Shown here piece by piece: positions 35,163 through 43,424 of a DNA stretch of 64,000 nt (positions are counted from its first letter, which is position 1; each line of letters opens with the position of its first letter). The position numbers were made by a program, and so were the translations under genes. The stretch covers positions 1-64,000 of the forward strand of contig JAFIHA010000056.1 of assembly GCA_017848965.1 (NCBI GenBank), written 5' to 3'. The stretch is from Dechloromonas aromatica (nom. nud.) (GTDB taxonomy: Bacteria; Pseudomonadota; Gammaproteobacteria; Burkholderiales; Rhodocyclaceae). The notes under the pieces are model-generated. The model was not told where the DNA came from. It saw only the letters and a program-made list of their open reading frames with translations, and did not search any database.

Positions 35163-36665
35163 TCAGGCGCCGACCACGCGATTCTTGCCGGCCCGCTTGG
35201 CGAGGTACATCGCCTTGTCGGCGCGGCACACCGCGTCGTGGCCATTCTCGCCCTCGCGCAGTTCGGCGACGCCGGCGCTGAAGGTGATCAGCACCTTCTG
35301 CCCGTCGGCGAGGAAGAAGGCCTTGGTCAGCTCGCGCTGCAGCCGGGTCATCGCCTCGATGCCCTGGGCCTGCGTCGTATCCGGCATCAGGATGACGAAT
35401 TCCTCGCCGCCGTAACGGGCCAACGTATCGCTCGGCCGCATGCAGCGCCGCGCCAGGTTGACCAGGTGGATCAGCGCCTTGTCGCCGGCTTCGTGGCCGA
35501 GCTGGTCGTTGAGGCGCTTGAAGTTGTCGATGTCGAGCATGCTCAGCGACAACGGCGTGTTGTGCCGGCGCACCGCGCCGATCTCGCGCTCGAGCGCCTC
35601 GTCCAGCCCCTTGCGGTTGAGCGCTTCGGTCAGGGGATCGTGGCGGGCCAGCAGGCTGGCGTTGTCGAGCTCGCGGTGCAGTTGCACCAGTTCGGCCTCG
35701 GTCGCCAGCACGCGCTCCTGCAGGGCGCGCAACTGCTCGCGCGAACCGGCCGTTTCCTCGGCCATCGAATGCGTCGCCGACACCACGTCGGCCAGCAAGG
35801 GCGCCAGGTCCTCGATCCGCTTGACGGCTTCAATCTGCCGCGCGCTGTTTTCGATGCGTGCCTGGAAGGCCTCGCTGCTCTGGTTGATGCTGCCAAGGCG
35901 TTCGATGAAGGCGGCCAGCATCGCGCGCATTTCCTGCTGCGCCTCGAGCGAACGAAGCCGCGCCTGCGCCTGCTTTTCCATGACGTCGCGCAGGCGCCGC
36001 TCCATTTCGTCGAGGTGACGCAGGGTCAAGGGTGGCGCCACGGCGGCGAGCAGGCCGTCGATCTGCCCCTTGAACCAGGCATCGTCAATGCCGAGATCGC
36101 CGATATTCTCGATGATCATGTGCAGCAGCTTGAGCAGCGACTCGCGGATTTCGACCTCTTCCTCGACCACGCAGGGCAGCATGTCGACGACGCGCCGCGC
36201 CGCCTGCTCGAAGCGCTTCGCCTCGCAGGGACTGACCCGTAGCACGGCAAGCATTTCGTCGGCGGCCCGGGAAAAACGCCGATCCTCCTTGCCCATGGCG
36301 GCAAACAGCGGTTCGCAGAGGCGCAGCAGGAGCAGCGTCGTTTCGTGCGGCAGGTTCGCCGCGCCACTGCTCGCCTGACCGGCGGCGATATAGCCGAGCA
36401 ATGCCTCCTGCACGCCCTGCCAGCTACGCCCGCTGATCGCCGAATCCAGTCGTGCCAGTTGCGCCGCCTGGGCATCGCCGTGGGCGCACAGTGCACCGGC
36501 CAGTTGGCGCAACGCCGGCTCGGGGAAAGGCAGGACGTTGGGCAGGCGGGCGATTTCGAAATAACAGGCCTGGTAGTTGGCCGGGGTCGGCGCGACCCGG
36601 CGCTCCGCCAGGCGTTTCAAGGCTTCGCGGGCGATTTCGGAGGGATTGCTGCGTGCATCGGCCAT
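35163..36665 (-). CDS. Diguanylate cyclase (GGDEF) with long N-terminal helical sensor region
   Basis: About 500 residues from [22 protein letters not shown] at 36692 (MQFSP...) is an alternative. Active site YGGEEF intact, with an RPSD inhibitory I-site five residues upstream, so product feedback by c-di-GMP is expected. The N-terminal ~330 residues are helical and soluble, ending in a coiled coil ([22 protein letters not shown]). No membrane helices or known sensor domain recognised. c-di-GMP control fits the adhesin, pili and secretion genes in the window, but no direct link is shown. Confidence 0.9.
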   Translation of the reverse strand: MADARSNPSEIAREALKRLAERRVAPTPANYQACYFEIARLPNVLPFPEPALRQLAGALCAHGDAQAAQLARLDSAISGRSWQGVQEALLGYIAAGQASSGAANLPHETTLLLLRLCEPLFAAMGKEDRRFSRAADEMLAVLRVSPCEAKRFEQAARRVVDMLPCVVEEEVEIRESLLKLLHMIIENIGDLGIDDAWFKGQIDGLLAAVAPPLTLRHLDEMERRLRDVMEKQAQARLRSLEAQQEMRAMLAAFIERLGSINQSSEAFQARIENSARQIEAVKRIEDLAPLLADVVSATHSMAEETAGSREQLRALQERVLATEAELVQLHRELDNASLLARHDPLTEALNRKGLDEALEREIGAVRRHNTPLSLSMLDIDNFKRLNDQLGHEAGDKALIHLVNLARRCMRPSDTLARYGGEEFVILMPDTTQAQGIEAMTRLQRELTKAFFLADGQKVLITFSAGVAELREGENGHDAVCRADKAMYLAKRAGKNRVVGA

Positions 36666-36843
36666 GACGACATCCAGTGGGGAGAACTGCATTGCGGTTG
36701 TACTCGGCAACCGTTCGTTCACACCAAGTTTATCCGAAGCCCGCGCGCTGGCGGACGGCATTCGCCGTTTACCGCAGATGCGGACAACACAGGGCGCGCG
36801 GCGTGTTAACATGCCCGTTTGACCAATCTGGCCCGCCCCGCCG

Positions 36844-38370
36844 ATGCGCCTTTTCCGCCTGCTCAAGATCGCTGCCGTAGCCAGCCGTTTCGGCCTTGAC
36901 GAAATGGTGCTCGAGCACGAGCCGTCGGGCCGTCTCGTCCGCCTGGCCAACGCGCTGCAGTTCTGGCGCAACCTGTCGGCACCGCGCGCCGAGCGCCTGC
37001 GCCTGGCGCTGGAGACGCTGGGGCCGATCTTCGTCAAGTTCGGCCAGGTGCTATCCACCCGCCGCGACCTGATGCCGGCCGACATCGCCGATGAACTGGC
37101 CAAGCTGCAGGACCGGGTGCCGCCCTTCTCCTCGGCGCAGGCCCTGGCTGAGATCGAGAAGGCCTACGGCCGGCCGGCAAGCGAGGTTTTTGCGGAATTC
37201 GACCCGGTGCCGGTGGCCTCGGCGTCGATCGCCCAGGTGCATTTCGCCAGGCTGCACGAACGCGACGGCGGCCACGAAGTAGCGGTCAAGATCCTGCGCC
37301 CGAACATGCTGTCGGTGATCGAGCACGATCTGGCGCTGATGGACAGCGGCGCCATGCTGCTGGAAAAGCTGTGGGCCGACGGCCGCCGCCTCAAGCCGCG
37401 CGAAGTCGTCGCCGAATTCGCCAAGTACCTGCGCGACGAACTCGATCTCATGCGCGAAGCGGCCAACGCCTCGCAACTGCGGCGCAACTTCACCGATTCA
37501 AAGCTGCTGCTGGTACCCGAGGTTTACTGGGATTTCTGCACCTCGACCGTGATGGTCATGGAACGCATGCACGGCACGCCGATCTCGCAGACCGCGCGTC
37601 TGGTCGCCGACGGCATCGACATGAAGAAACTGTCCGAAGCCGGCGTCGAGATCTTCTTCACCCAGGTCTTCCGCGACGGTTTCTTCCACGCCGACATGCA
37701 CCCCGGCAACATCTTCGTCGCCGCCGACGGCCGTTACATCGCGCTCGACTTCGGCATCGTCGGCACGCTGACCGACACCGACAAGAACTACCTGGCGCAG
37801 AACTTCCTCGCCTTCTTCCGCCGCGACTACAAGCGCGTCGCCGAAACCCACATCGAATCCGGCTGGGCGCCGCGCGACACCCGGGTCGACGAGTTCGAGG
37901 CAGCGATCCGCGCCGTCTGCGAGCCGATCTTCGACCGGCCGCTGCGTGACATTTCCTTCGGCAAGGTGCTGCTGCGGCTGTTCCAGACCTCGCGCCGCTT
38001 CAACGTCGAGATCCAGCCACAACTGGTGATGTTGCAGAAGACCCTGCTCAACATCGAAGGCCTCGGCCGCCAGCTCGACCCAGACCTCGACCTGTGGCAG
38101 ACCGCCAAGCCCTTCCTCGAACGCTGGATGAGCGAACAGATCGGCTGGCGCGGTTTGCTGAAGAGCTTCCAGCAGGAGGCGCCGCAACTGGCACGCACGC
38201 TGCCGCAACTGCCACGCCTCGTGCATCAGGCGCTGGCGGCACCGCGTCACGCCGATCCGCAGCCACAACTGGAACGCCTGATCGCCGCCCAGCGCCGGCA
38301 GAACCTGTTGCTGGCGATCATCGCCCTGCTGCTCGCCGCGCTGCTCGGCAGCCACTACCTGAGCCTGTGA
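36844..38370 (+). CDS. ubiB: Ubiquinone biosynthesis ATPase/kinase-like protein UbiB
   Basis: 508 residues. UbiB/ADCK signatures: KFGQVLSTR (KxGQ, 65-68), an ALA-rich Ala-loop region [30 protein letters not shown] and ALDFGIVG. Two C-terminal hydrophobic segments ([19 protein letters not shown]) anchor it to the inner membrane. Needed for aerobic ubiquinone synthesis or trafficking. Its stop overlaps the SNF2 gene by one base (TGATG, 38368-38372). Gene neighbours ubiE/ubiJ are not adjacent here. Confidence 0.94.
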   Translation: MRLFRLLKIAAVASRFGLDEMVLEHEPSGRLVRLANALQFWRNLSAPRAERLRLALETLGPIFVKFGQVLSTRRDLMPADIADELAKLQDRVPPFSSAQALAEIEKAYGRPASEVFAEFDPVPVASASIAQVHFARLHERDGGHEVAVKILRPNMLSVIEHDLALMDSGAMLLEKLWADGRRLKPREVVAEFAKYLRDELDLMREAANASQLRRNFTDSKLLLVPEVYWDFCTSTVMVMERMHGTPISQTARLVADGIDMKKLSEAGVEIFFTQVFRDGFFHADMHPGNIFVAADGRYIALDFGIVGTLTDTDKNYLAQNFLAFFRRDYKRVAETHIESGWAPRDTRVDEFEAAIRAVCEPIFDRPLRDISFGKVLLRLFQTSRRFNVEIQPQLVMLQKTLLNIEGLGRQLDPDLDLWQTAKPFLERWMSEQIGWRGLLKSFQQEAPQLARTLPQLPRLVHQALAAPRHADPQPQLERLIAAQRRQNLLLAIIALLLAALLGSHYLSL

Positions 38371-41300
38371 TGCAGAACGCCGCCGACCTCGCCGACAGCT
38401 TCACCGAGGACGACATCGTCGACTGGCTGGGCGAGGCCGAGCTTGCCAAGGGCCGTCCCTACGTGGATCTGGTGCGCGACCTGAATATCGACGACGGCGA
38501 GATGCACGCTGTGGTTCCGGGTTCGGCGCGCCAACCCTACCGCGTCGAGGCACTGATCGCCCCAGATAGCGGCAGCGGCCGGCTGATTGCTCGCTGCACC
38601 TGCCCGGTCGGCCGTAACTGCAAGCACGTTGCCGCCGTCCTGCTCAAGGCCATCGAACAGCGCAACCCGAAGGAACGGGTCAGCGGCAGCGTCCTGTCCT
38701 GGGTCGAGGATCTGCGCCGCGCTTCGATCGCCGTCGCCAAGAAGAAGGCACGCCCGGCGAGCGCCCGTCAGCAGCTCTACTACATCCTGAAATGGTCGCC
38801 TGACCGGCGCCGCTTCGGCATCGAACTGCGCAAGGGCAAGTACCCGGAAAACGCCGAGGAATGGTGGAAGGTCGACCGCGCCCTGGTCACCCCGCCGCAA
38901 TTCGTTACCGAAGAGGATCTCGGCATCCTGCGCCTGATCTGGGCCGAACGCGGCCACGACAGCGGCCTGCGCGCCTACGGCCTGGGACCGAAACACGGCG
39001 CCGAAATCCTCGAACGAATGGCGGCGACGAACCGCCTGTATCCGGCTGTCGACCTCGGCCTGCCGCTGCACGGCGGCGCCGCGCGGCCGGCCAGCGTCGG
39101 CTGGCAGATCGACGGCCAGGGTCTGCAGCGCCCCTATTTCAAGTCGGAGCCACCAACCGAACTGGTGATCGCCGTCGATCCGCCCTGGTACGTAGACCTC
39201 ACCGAGGGCGAGGCCGGACCGCTGACCGTCACCGGCAACCCGGCGGTGATCGGCCGACTGTTCTCGTTGCCCCCGCTGTCGGCCAAGGAAGCGGCGCTGG
39301 TCGCCGACGCCCTCTCCGAACTGGCGCCCGAGTTGCCGCTGCCGGCCGAGGACGCGAGCGCCCGCCTGCGCCAGATCGACAGCCCGCCGCAACCGGTGCT
39401 GCAACTGGAAACCCTGCGCACGCACGGCCACCGGCCCTGGCGCAAGTATGCCTACAGCTTCGGCGGCGGCCTGTTCGATGTCGCCCACGTGCTGTTCCGC
39501 TACGGCGACGCCGACCTCAAACCGCAGCACGAAAACGAATTCGTCACCTTGCCGGAAGGCGAGACGGTACGCGTCAAACGCCGCCCCGACGAGGAAAAGA
39601 AAGCCCTGGCCTGCCTCGTCGAGAGCGGCTTGCAGAAGATTCCAGCCAACACGCTGAACACCTTCGGCAGCCCGCCGGAGGGCATCTACGGCCTGGCCGA
39701 GGAAGCCGCCTGGCACGACTTCATGCAGCGCTGCGTGCCGCAGTTGCGGGAATGCGGCTGGCAGGTCGAGTTCCCTGAAGACTTCCGCCACCATGTCGTC
39801 GAAGTCGATGCCTGGGACGCCGAACTGATCGAAACCGACGATGGCTGGTTCGACCTCGACATGGGCATCCTGGTCGAAGGCGAGCGCTTGCCGCTGGCCC
39901 CGCTACTGGCCACGCTCTTCCGCCGCGACCCGCGCTGGCTGGAGGGTATCGAACTGGCGCGCATCCCCGACGAGGAAGGCATCGAACTGCTGACCCCGGC
40001 CGGCAAGCGCCTGCGCGTCCCGGCCGGCCGCATCAAGCCGCTGGCGATGACGCTGATCGATCTCTTCGACGGCTTCGGCGGTGGCCCGACCTTGCGCCTG
40101 TCGCGCTTCGACGCGCCGCGCCTGGCCGAGCTGACCGACACCAGCCGCTGGGAATTCCGCGGCCAGAACGACGTCCTGGCGCTGGCCGAGCGCCTGCAGG
40201 CGGCGCAGGGCATCGTCGATATCGCGCCGCCGCAGGGCCTGCGCCTCGATTTGCGACCATACCAGAAGGAAGGCCTGGCCTGGCTGCAGTTCCTGCGCGA
40301 ACAGAAACTGTGCGGCATCCTCGCCGACGACATGGGTCTCGGCAAGACGGCGCAGACGCTGGCCCACCTGCTGCTGGAAAAAGAAGGCGGCCGCCTCGAC
40401 CGGCCGGCGCTGGTGATCCTGCCGACTTCGCTGATCTTCAACTGGAAGAGCGAGGCGGCGCGCTTCGCCCCCGACCTGCGCGTCCTCTCACTGCACGGCC
40501 CGGAGCGCAAGCAGCGTTTCGCCGAGATCGCCGAGCACGACGTCGTCCTCACCACCTACCCGCTGCTCTGGCGCGACGCCGACGAGCTGATGCGCCACCG
40601 TTACCACCTGCTCATCCTCGACGAGGCGCAGACGGTGAAGAACGCGCAGAGCCGCAGCGCCGAAGCGGTGCGCAAGATCGACGCGCGGCACCGCCTGTGC
40701 CTGACCGGCACGCCCTTGGAGAACCATCTCGGCGAATTGTGGAGCCAGTTCGACTTCCTGCTCCCCGGCTTCCTCGGCAGCAACAAGCAATTCACCCGTC
40801 ACTGGCGGACGCCGATCGAAAAACAGGGCGACATCGACCGCCGCGACCTGCTGGCCCGCCGCATCCGCCCCTTCATCCTGCGCCGCAAGAAGGAGGATGT
40901 CGCCCAGGAATTGCCGCCGAAGACGATCATCGTCCGTAGCGTCGAACTCGAAGGCGGCCAGCGCGACCTTTACGAGACGGTGCGCGCGGCGATGGACGCC
41001 AAGGTGCGCGACGAGATCGCCCAGCGCGGCTTCGCGCGCAGCCAGATCGTCATCCTCGACGCCCTGCTCAAGCTGCGCCAGGTCTGCTGCGACCCGCGCC
41101 TGGTCGCCGCCAGTTCGGCGCGCAAGGTCAGCGAACGGGCCAAGCTCGACCTGCTGATGGCGATGCTCCCCGAGCTGGTCGACGAAAACCGGCACATCCT
41201 GGTCTTCTCGCAATTCACCAGCATGCTGGCACTGATCGAGCAGGAGCTGCAGGCCGCCGGCCTCGCCTACGTCAAGCTGACCGGCGAGACGGTCGACCGC

Positions 41301-41651
41301 GAGACGCCGATCCGCCGCTTCCAGGAAGGTGGCGCGCCGATCTTCCTGATCAGCCTGAAGGCCGGCGGCGTCGGCCTCAACCTGACGGCTGCCGACACCG
41401 TGATCCACTACGACCCGTGGTGGAACCCGGCGGTCGAGAACCAGGCTACCGACCGCGCGCACCGCCTCGGCCAGGACAAGCCGGTCTTCGTGTACAAGCT
41501 GATCGTCAGCGGCAGCATCGAGGAAAAGATCCTCGCCCTGCAGGAACGCAAGGCCGAACTCGCCGCCGGCATCCTCTCCGAAGACCGCCAGGTCGATATC
41601 AAATTCGGCGACGACGACCTCGCCGCCCTGTTCGAACCACTCCCCGGCTGA
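38370..41651 (+). CDS. SNF2-family ATPase/helicase with N-terminal SWIM zinc finger
   Basis: 1093 residues. SWIM motif CTCPVGRNCKH (Cys76, Cys78, Cys84, His86); a long middle region with no assigned fold; SNF2 ATPase with ADDMGLGKTAQT (~652-663) and LILDEAQTVKN (~749); helicase C-domain with SLKAGGVGLNLTAAD and QATDRAHRLGQ. A full-length, intact Rad54/HepA-like translocase. These act on DNA-protein complexes, but a bacterial target is not established for this architecture. Start ATG overlaps the ubiB stop, so expression is coupled to ubiquinone synthesis. Confidence 0.92.
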   Translation: MQNAADLADSFTEDDIVDWLGEAELAKGRPYVDLVRDLNIDDGEMHAVVPGSARQPYRVEALIAPDSGSGRLIARCTCPVGRNCKHVAAVLLKAIEQRNPKERVSGSVLSWVEDLRRASIAVAKKKARPASARQQLYYILKWSPDRRRFGIELRKGKYPENAEEWWKVDRALVTPPQFVTEEDLGILRLIWAERGHDSGLRAYGLGPKHGAEILERMAATNRLYPAVDLGLPLHGGAARPASVGWQIDGQGLQRPYFKSEPPTELVIAVDPPWYVDLTEGEAGPLTVTGNPAVIGRLFSLPPLSAKEAALVADALSELAPELPLPAEDASARLRQIDSPPQPVLQLETLRTHGHRPWRKYAYSFGGGLFDVAHVLFRYGDADLKPQHENEFVTLPEGETVRVKRRPDEEKKALACLVESGLQKIPANTLNTFGSPPEGIYGLAEEAAWHDFMQRCVPQLRECGWQVEFPEDFRHHVVEVDAWDAELIETDDGWFDLDMGILVEGERLPLAPLLATLFRRDPRWLEGIELARIPDEEGIELLTPAGKRLRVPAGRIKPLAMTLIDLFDGFGGGPTLRLSRFDAPRLAELTDTSRWEFRGQNDVLALAERLQAAQGIVDIAPPQGLRLDLRPYQKEGLAWLQFLREQKLCGILADDMGLGKTAQTLAHLLLEKEGGRLDRPALVILPTSLIFNWKSEAARFAPDLRVLSLHGPERKQRFAEIAEHDVVLTTYPLLWRDADELMRHRYHLLILDEAQTVKNAQSRSAEAVRKIDARHRLCLTGTPLENHLGELWSQFDFLLPGFLGSNKQFTRHWRTPIEKQGDIDRRDLLARRIRPFILRRKKEDVAQELPPKTIIVRSVELEGGQRDLYETVRAAMDAKVRDEIAQRGFARSQIVILDALLKLRQVCCDPRLVAASSARKVSERAKLDLLMAMLPELVDENRHILVFSQFTSMLALIEQELQAAGLAYVKLTGETVDRETPIRRFQEGGAPIFLISLKAGGVGLNLTAADTVIHYDPWWNPAVENQATDRAHRLGQDKPVFVYKLIVSGSIEEKILALQERKAELAAGILSEDRQVDIKFGDDDLAALFEPLPG

Positions 41652-41698
41652 CCCGACCGCCCTTACAATTGGCCGACACCATGACACCGGAGAAGCCC

Positions 41699-42142
41699 AT
41701 GCCCCGCATCACCCTGAGTGCGCTCCTGCTGCTTTGCACCCCGTTCCTCGCCATTGCCGGCGACTGGCGGGTCAACGAGGCGACGCGCGGCAATTTCACT
41801 GACACCCGCGACGCCATCGTCACCGCCATCGAAAACCGCGGCCTGGTGATCAACGCCACCAGCCATATCGGCGACATGCTCGAACGCACCGGCCACGATC
41901 TCGGCAAATCACGGCGCATCTACGAACAGGCGGAAATCCTGGAATTCTGCTCGGCTTCGCTGTCGCGGCAGATGATGGAGGCCGACCCGCACGACATCGT
42001 GAACTGCCCATTCACGATCGCCGTCTACACCCTCGCCGGACAACCGGCAACCACCTGGGTCGGCTTCCGCAGACAGTCCGGAAAATCGGCCGCCGCCCTC
42101 GAACGGATGCTCTCCGAGATCGTAGCCGAAGCCCTGCACTGA
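41699..42142 (+). CDS. Periplasmic DUF302-domain protein
   Basis: 147 residues, start at 41699 after a GGAGAAG site; an ATG at 41681 is an alternative. Signal peptide MPRITLSALLLLCTPFLAIAG. DUF302-like region: DTRDAIVTAIENRGLVINATSHIGDMLERTG, then EILEFCSASLSRQMME and CPFTIAVYTL. The fold is known but the function is not. Converges with pncC, the stops 1 bp apart. Confidence 0.8.
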   Translation: MPRITLSALLLLCTPFLAIAGDWRVNEATRGNFTDTRDAIVTAIENRGLVINATSHIGDMLERTGHDLGKSRRIYEQAEILEFCSASLSRQMMEADPHDIVNCPFTIAVYTLAGQPATTWVGFRRQSGKSAAALERMLSEIVAEALH

Positions 42143-42143
42143 C

Positions 42144-42644
42144 TCAGGCCTGGCAGTCGACGCCCGCAAGCAGATTCAACAGACCGCTCAGGGCGTACCT
42201 GACCGACTGCTCACGCACCGCGGCCCGATCCCCTGCAAAGTGCCGCGTCTGCGCCAAGCAACCGCCCTCTCGCCCGGCCCAAGCAAAACAGACGGTACCC
42301 ACCGGTTTCTCCGGCGAACCACCACCCGGCCCGGCAATGCCGGTGATCGCCAGTGCCCAGTCGGCCCGACTGTGCGCCAGCGCCCCCTGCGCCATCGCCC
42401 GCGCCACCGCCTCCGACACCGCGCCATGACGCGCCAGCGTCGCTTCGGCGACGCCCAACATCTCGATCTTGGCGGCATTGGAATAGGTGACGAAACCGCG
42501 CTCGAACCAGCCGGAACTGCCGGCAATCGCCGTCACCGACTGGGCGACCCAGCCACCGGTACAGGATTCGGCGCAGGCCAGCCATTCGCCGCGCTCGCTC
42601 AGCGCGGCGCCGAGTCGGCCGGCGAGCAATTCAAGTTCGTTCAT
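42144..42644 (-). CDS. pncC: Nicotinamide-nucleotide amidohydrolase (CinA C-terminal domain)
   Basis: 166 residues from MNELELLAGRLG. Catalytic motifs: ACAESCTGGWVA (Ser of SCTGG), FVTYSNAAKIEMLGV, and TGIAGPGGGSPEKPVGTV. A stand-alone PncC without the CinA N-terminal domain. It deamidates NMN to NaMN, recycling pyridine nucleotide from DNA ligase. A longer frame adds 17 residues without family support. Confidence 0.94.
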   Translation of the reverse strand: MNELELLAGRLGAALSERGEWLACAESCTGGWVAQSVTAIAGSSGWFERGFVTYSNAAKIEMLGVAEATLARHGAVSEAVARAMAQGALAHSRADWALAITGIAGPGGGSPEKPVGTVCFAWAGREGGCLAQTRHFAGDRAAVREQSVRYALSGLLNLLAGVDCQA

Positions 42645-42756
42645 GGCAAATCCCGCAGCCCAACGCACCGGCGGAAACACCGGCCGTTGCGCCACATTTG
42701 GTTACACAACGGGCACGAAAGAGTGACAGACGAGACGCTGCCGCCGTCATAAACTG

Positions 42757-42834
42757 CAAGGGCATTGAACCCCTCCTCTCGAATTCCCCCATTCGAGACA
42801 TTTGCTCCCCCCGCCACCGGCGGGGGTTTTTTTT
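42757..42834 (+). ncRNA. Candidate small RNA with C-rich loops and intrinsic terminator
   Basis: Upstream of cytochrome c5, on the plus strand, no gene precedes the terminator at 42808-42834, so it must end a short transcript. Before it lies a perfect 8-bp stem TCTCGAAT/ATTCGAGA (42777-42784 and 42791-42798) with loop TCCCCC, and before that the unpaired ACCCCTCCTC, complementary to Shine-Dalgarno sequences. A weak promoter (GTGACA 42723, CATAAA 42748) would start it near 42757. Length about 78 nt. Confidence 0.55.
42808..42834 (+). terminator. Strong intrinsic terminator upstream of cytochrome c5
   Basis: CCCCCGCC (42808-42815), 3-nt loop, GGCGGGGG (42819-42826), then eight Ts. No protein-coding plus-strand gene ends in front of it. 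Confidence 0.85.
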
Positions 42835-42862
42835 GGCTCAATGATACGCGAATCGCTATAAT
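42833..42862 (+). promoter_or_regulatory. Predicted sigma70 promoter of cytochrome c5
   Basis: Consensus -10 TATAAT at 42857-42862; -35-like TTGGCT at 42833-42838 with an 18-bp spacer, directly abutting the terminator T-tract. Start of the gene at 42900. Confidence 0.65.
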
Positions 42863-42899
42863 TCATCATTTAGTCCACTATACAAACGGGGTCTTGAGC

Positions 42900-43355
42900 A
42901 TGGCCGAAACACATTCTTCCAAGCGCATCATGTGGGCGATGATCGTCGTCGCCGTCGTTTTGATCGCTATCATCTATCCTTTGACCAACAAGTCCTTCAA
43001 TTCCGCCGCCGACGCTGGCGCGAGTGCCGGGGCTGACGAAGCCGAACTGCGCATCCAGCCGGTTGCCGGTTTCGCGCTGGCCAAGGCTGACGCCGCCGCG
43101 GCCACCGGCGCGCCGAAGGATGGCCCGACGGTTTACAACAGCGTCTGTGGCGCCTGCCACAACACCGGTGCGGCTGGTGCGCCGAAGATCGACGACAAGG
43201 CTGCCTGGGCGCCGCGCGTCGCCACCGGCAACGACGCCCTGCTCGCTTCGGTACTCAATGGCAAGAATGCCATGCCGCCCAAGGGTGGCGCTTCGGCACT
43301 CTCCGAAGACGAAATCAAGGGTGCGCTTGACTACATCCTGAGCAAGGTCAAGTAA
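42900..43355 (+). CDS. Membrane-anchored cytochrome c5
   Basis: 151 residues: N-terminal membrane anchor (MWAMIVVAVVLIAIIYPL, 11-28), Ala-rich linker, then a class I cytochrome c domain with haem motif CGACH (Cys83, Cys86, His87) and axial Met125 in NAMPPKGG. Electron carrier facing the periplasm, likely between bc1 complex and terminal oxidases or other reductases. Has its own promoter and is followed by a strong terminator, so it is monocistronic. Confidence 0.93.
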   Translation: MAETHSSKRIMWAMIVVAVVLIAIIYPLTNKSFNSAADAGASAGADEAELRIQPVAGFALAKADAAAATGAPKDGPTVYNSVCGACHNTGAAGAPKIDDKAAWAPRVATGNDALLASVLNGKNAMPPKGGASALSEDEIKGALDYILSKVK

Positions 43356-43372
43356 TCCCGTCCCGGATCGAC

Positions 43373-43397
43373 AAAGGGAGGCTGCGGCCTCCCTTTT
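43373..43397. terminator. Bidirectional terminator between cytochrome c5 and rep
   Basis: AAAGGGAGGC (43373-43382), loop TGCG, GCCTCCCTTT (43387-43396), followed by T; the A/T ends serve both convergent transcripts. Confidence 0.9.
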
Positions 43398-43424
43398 GCG
43401 TTGACCGGGATGTCCGCAGCGCGC

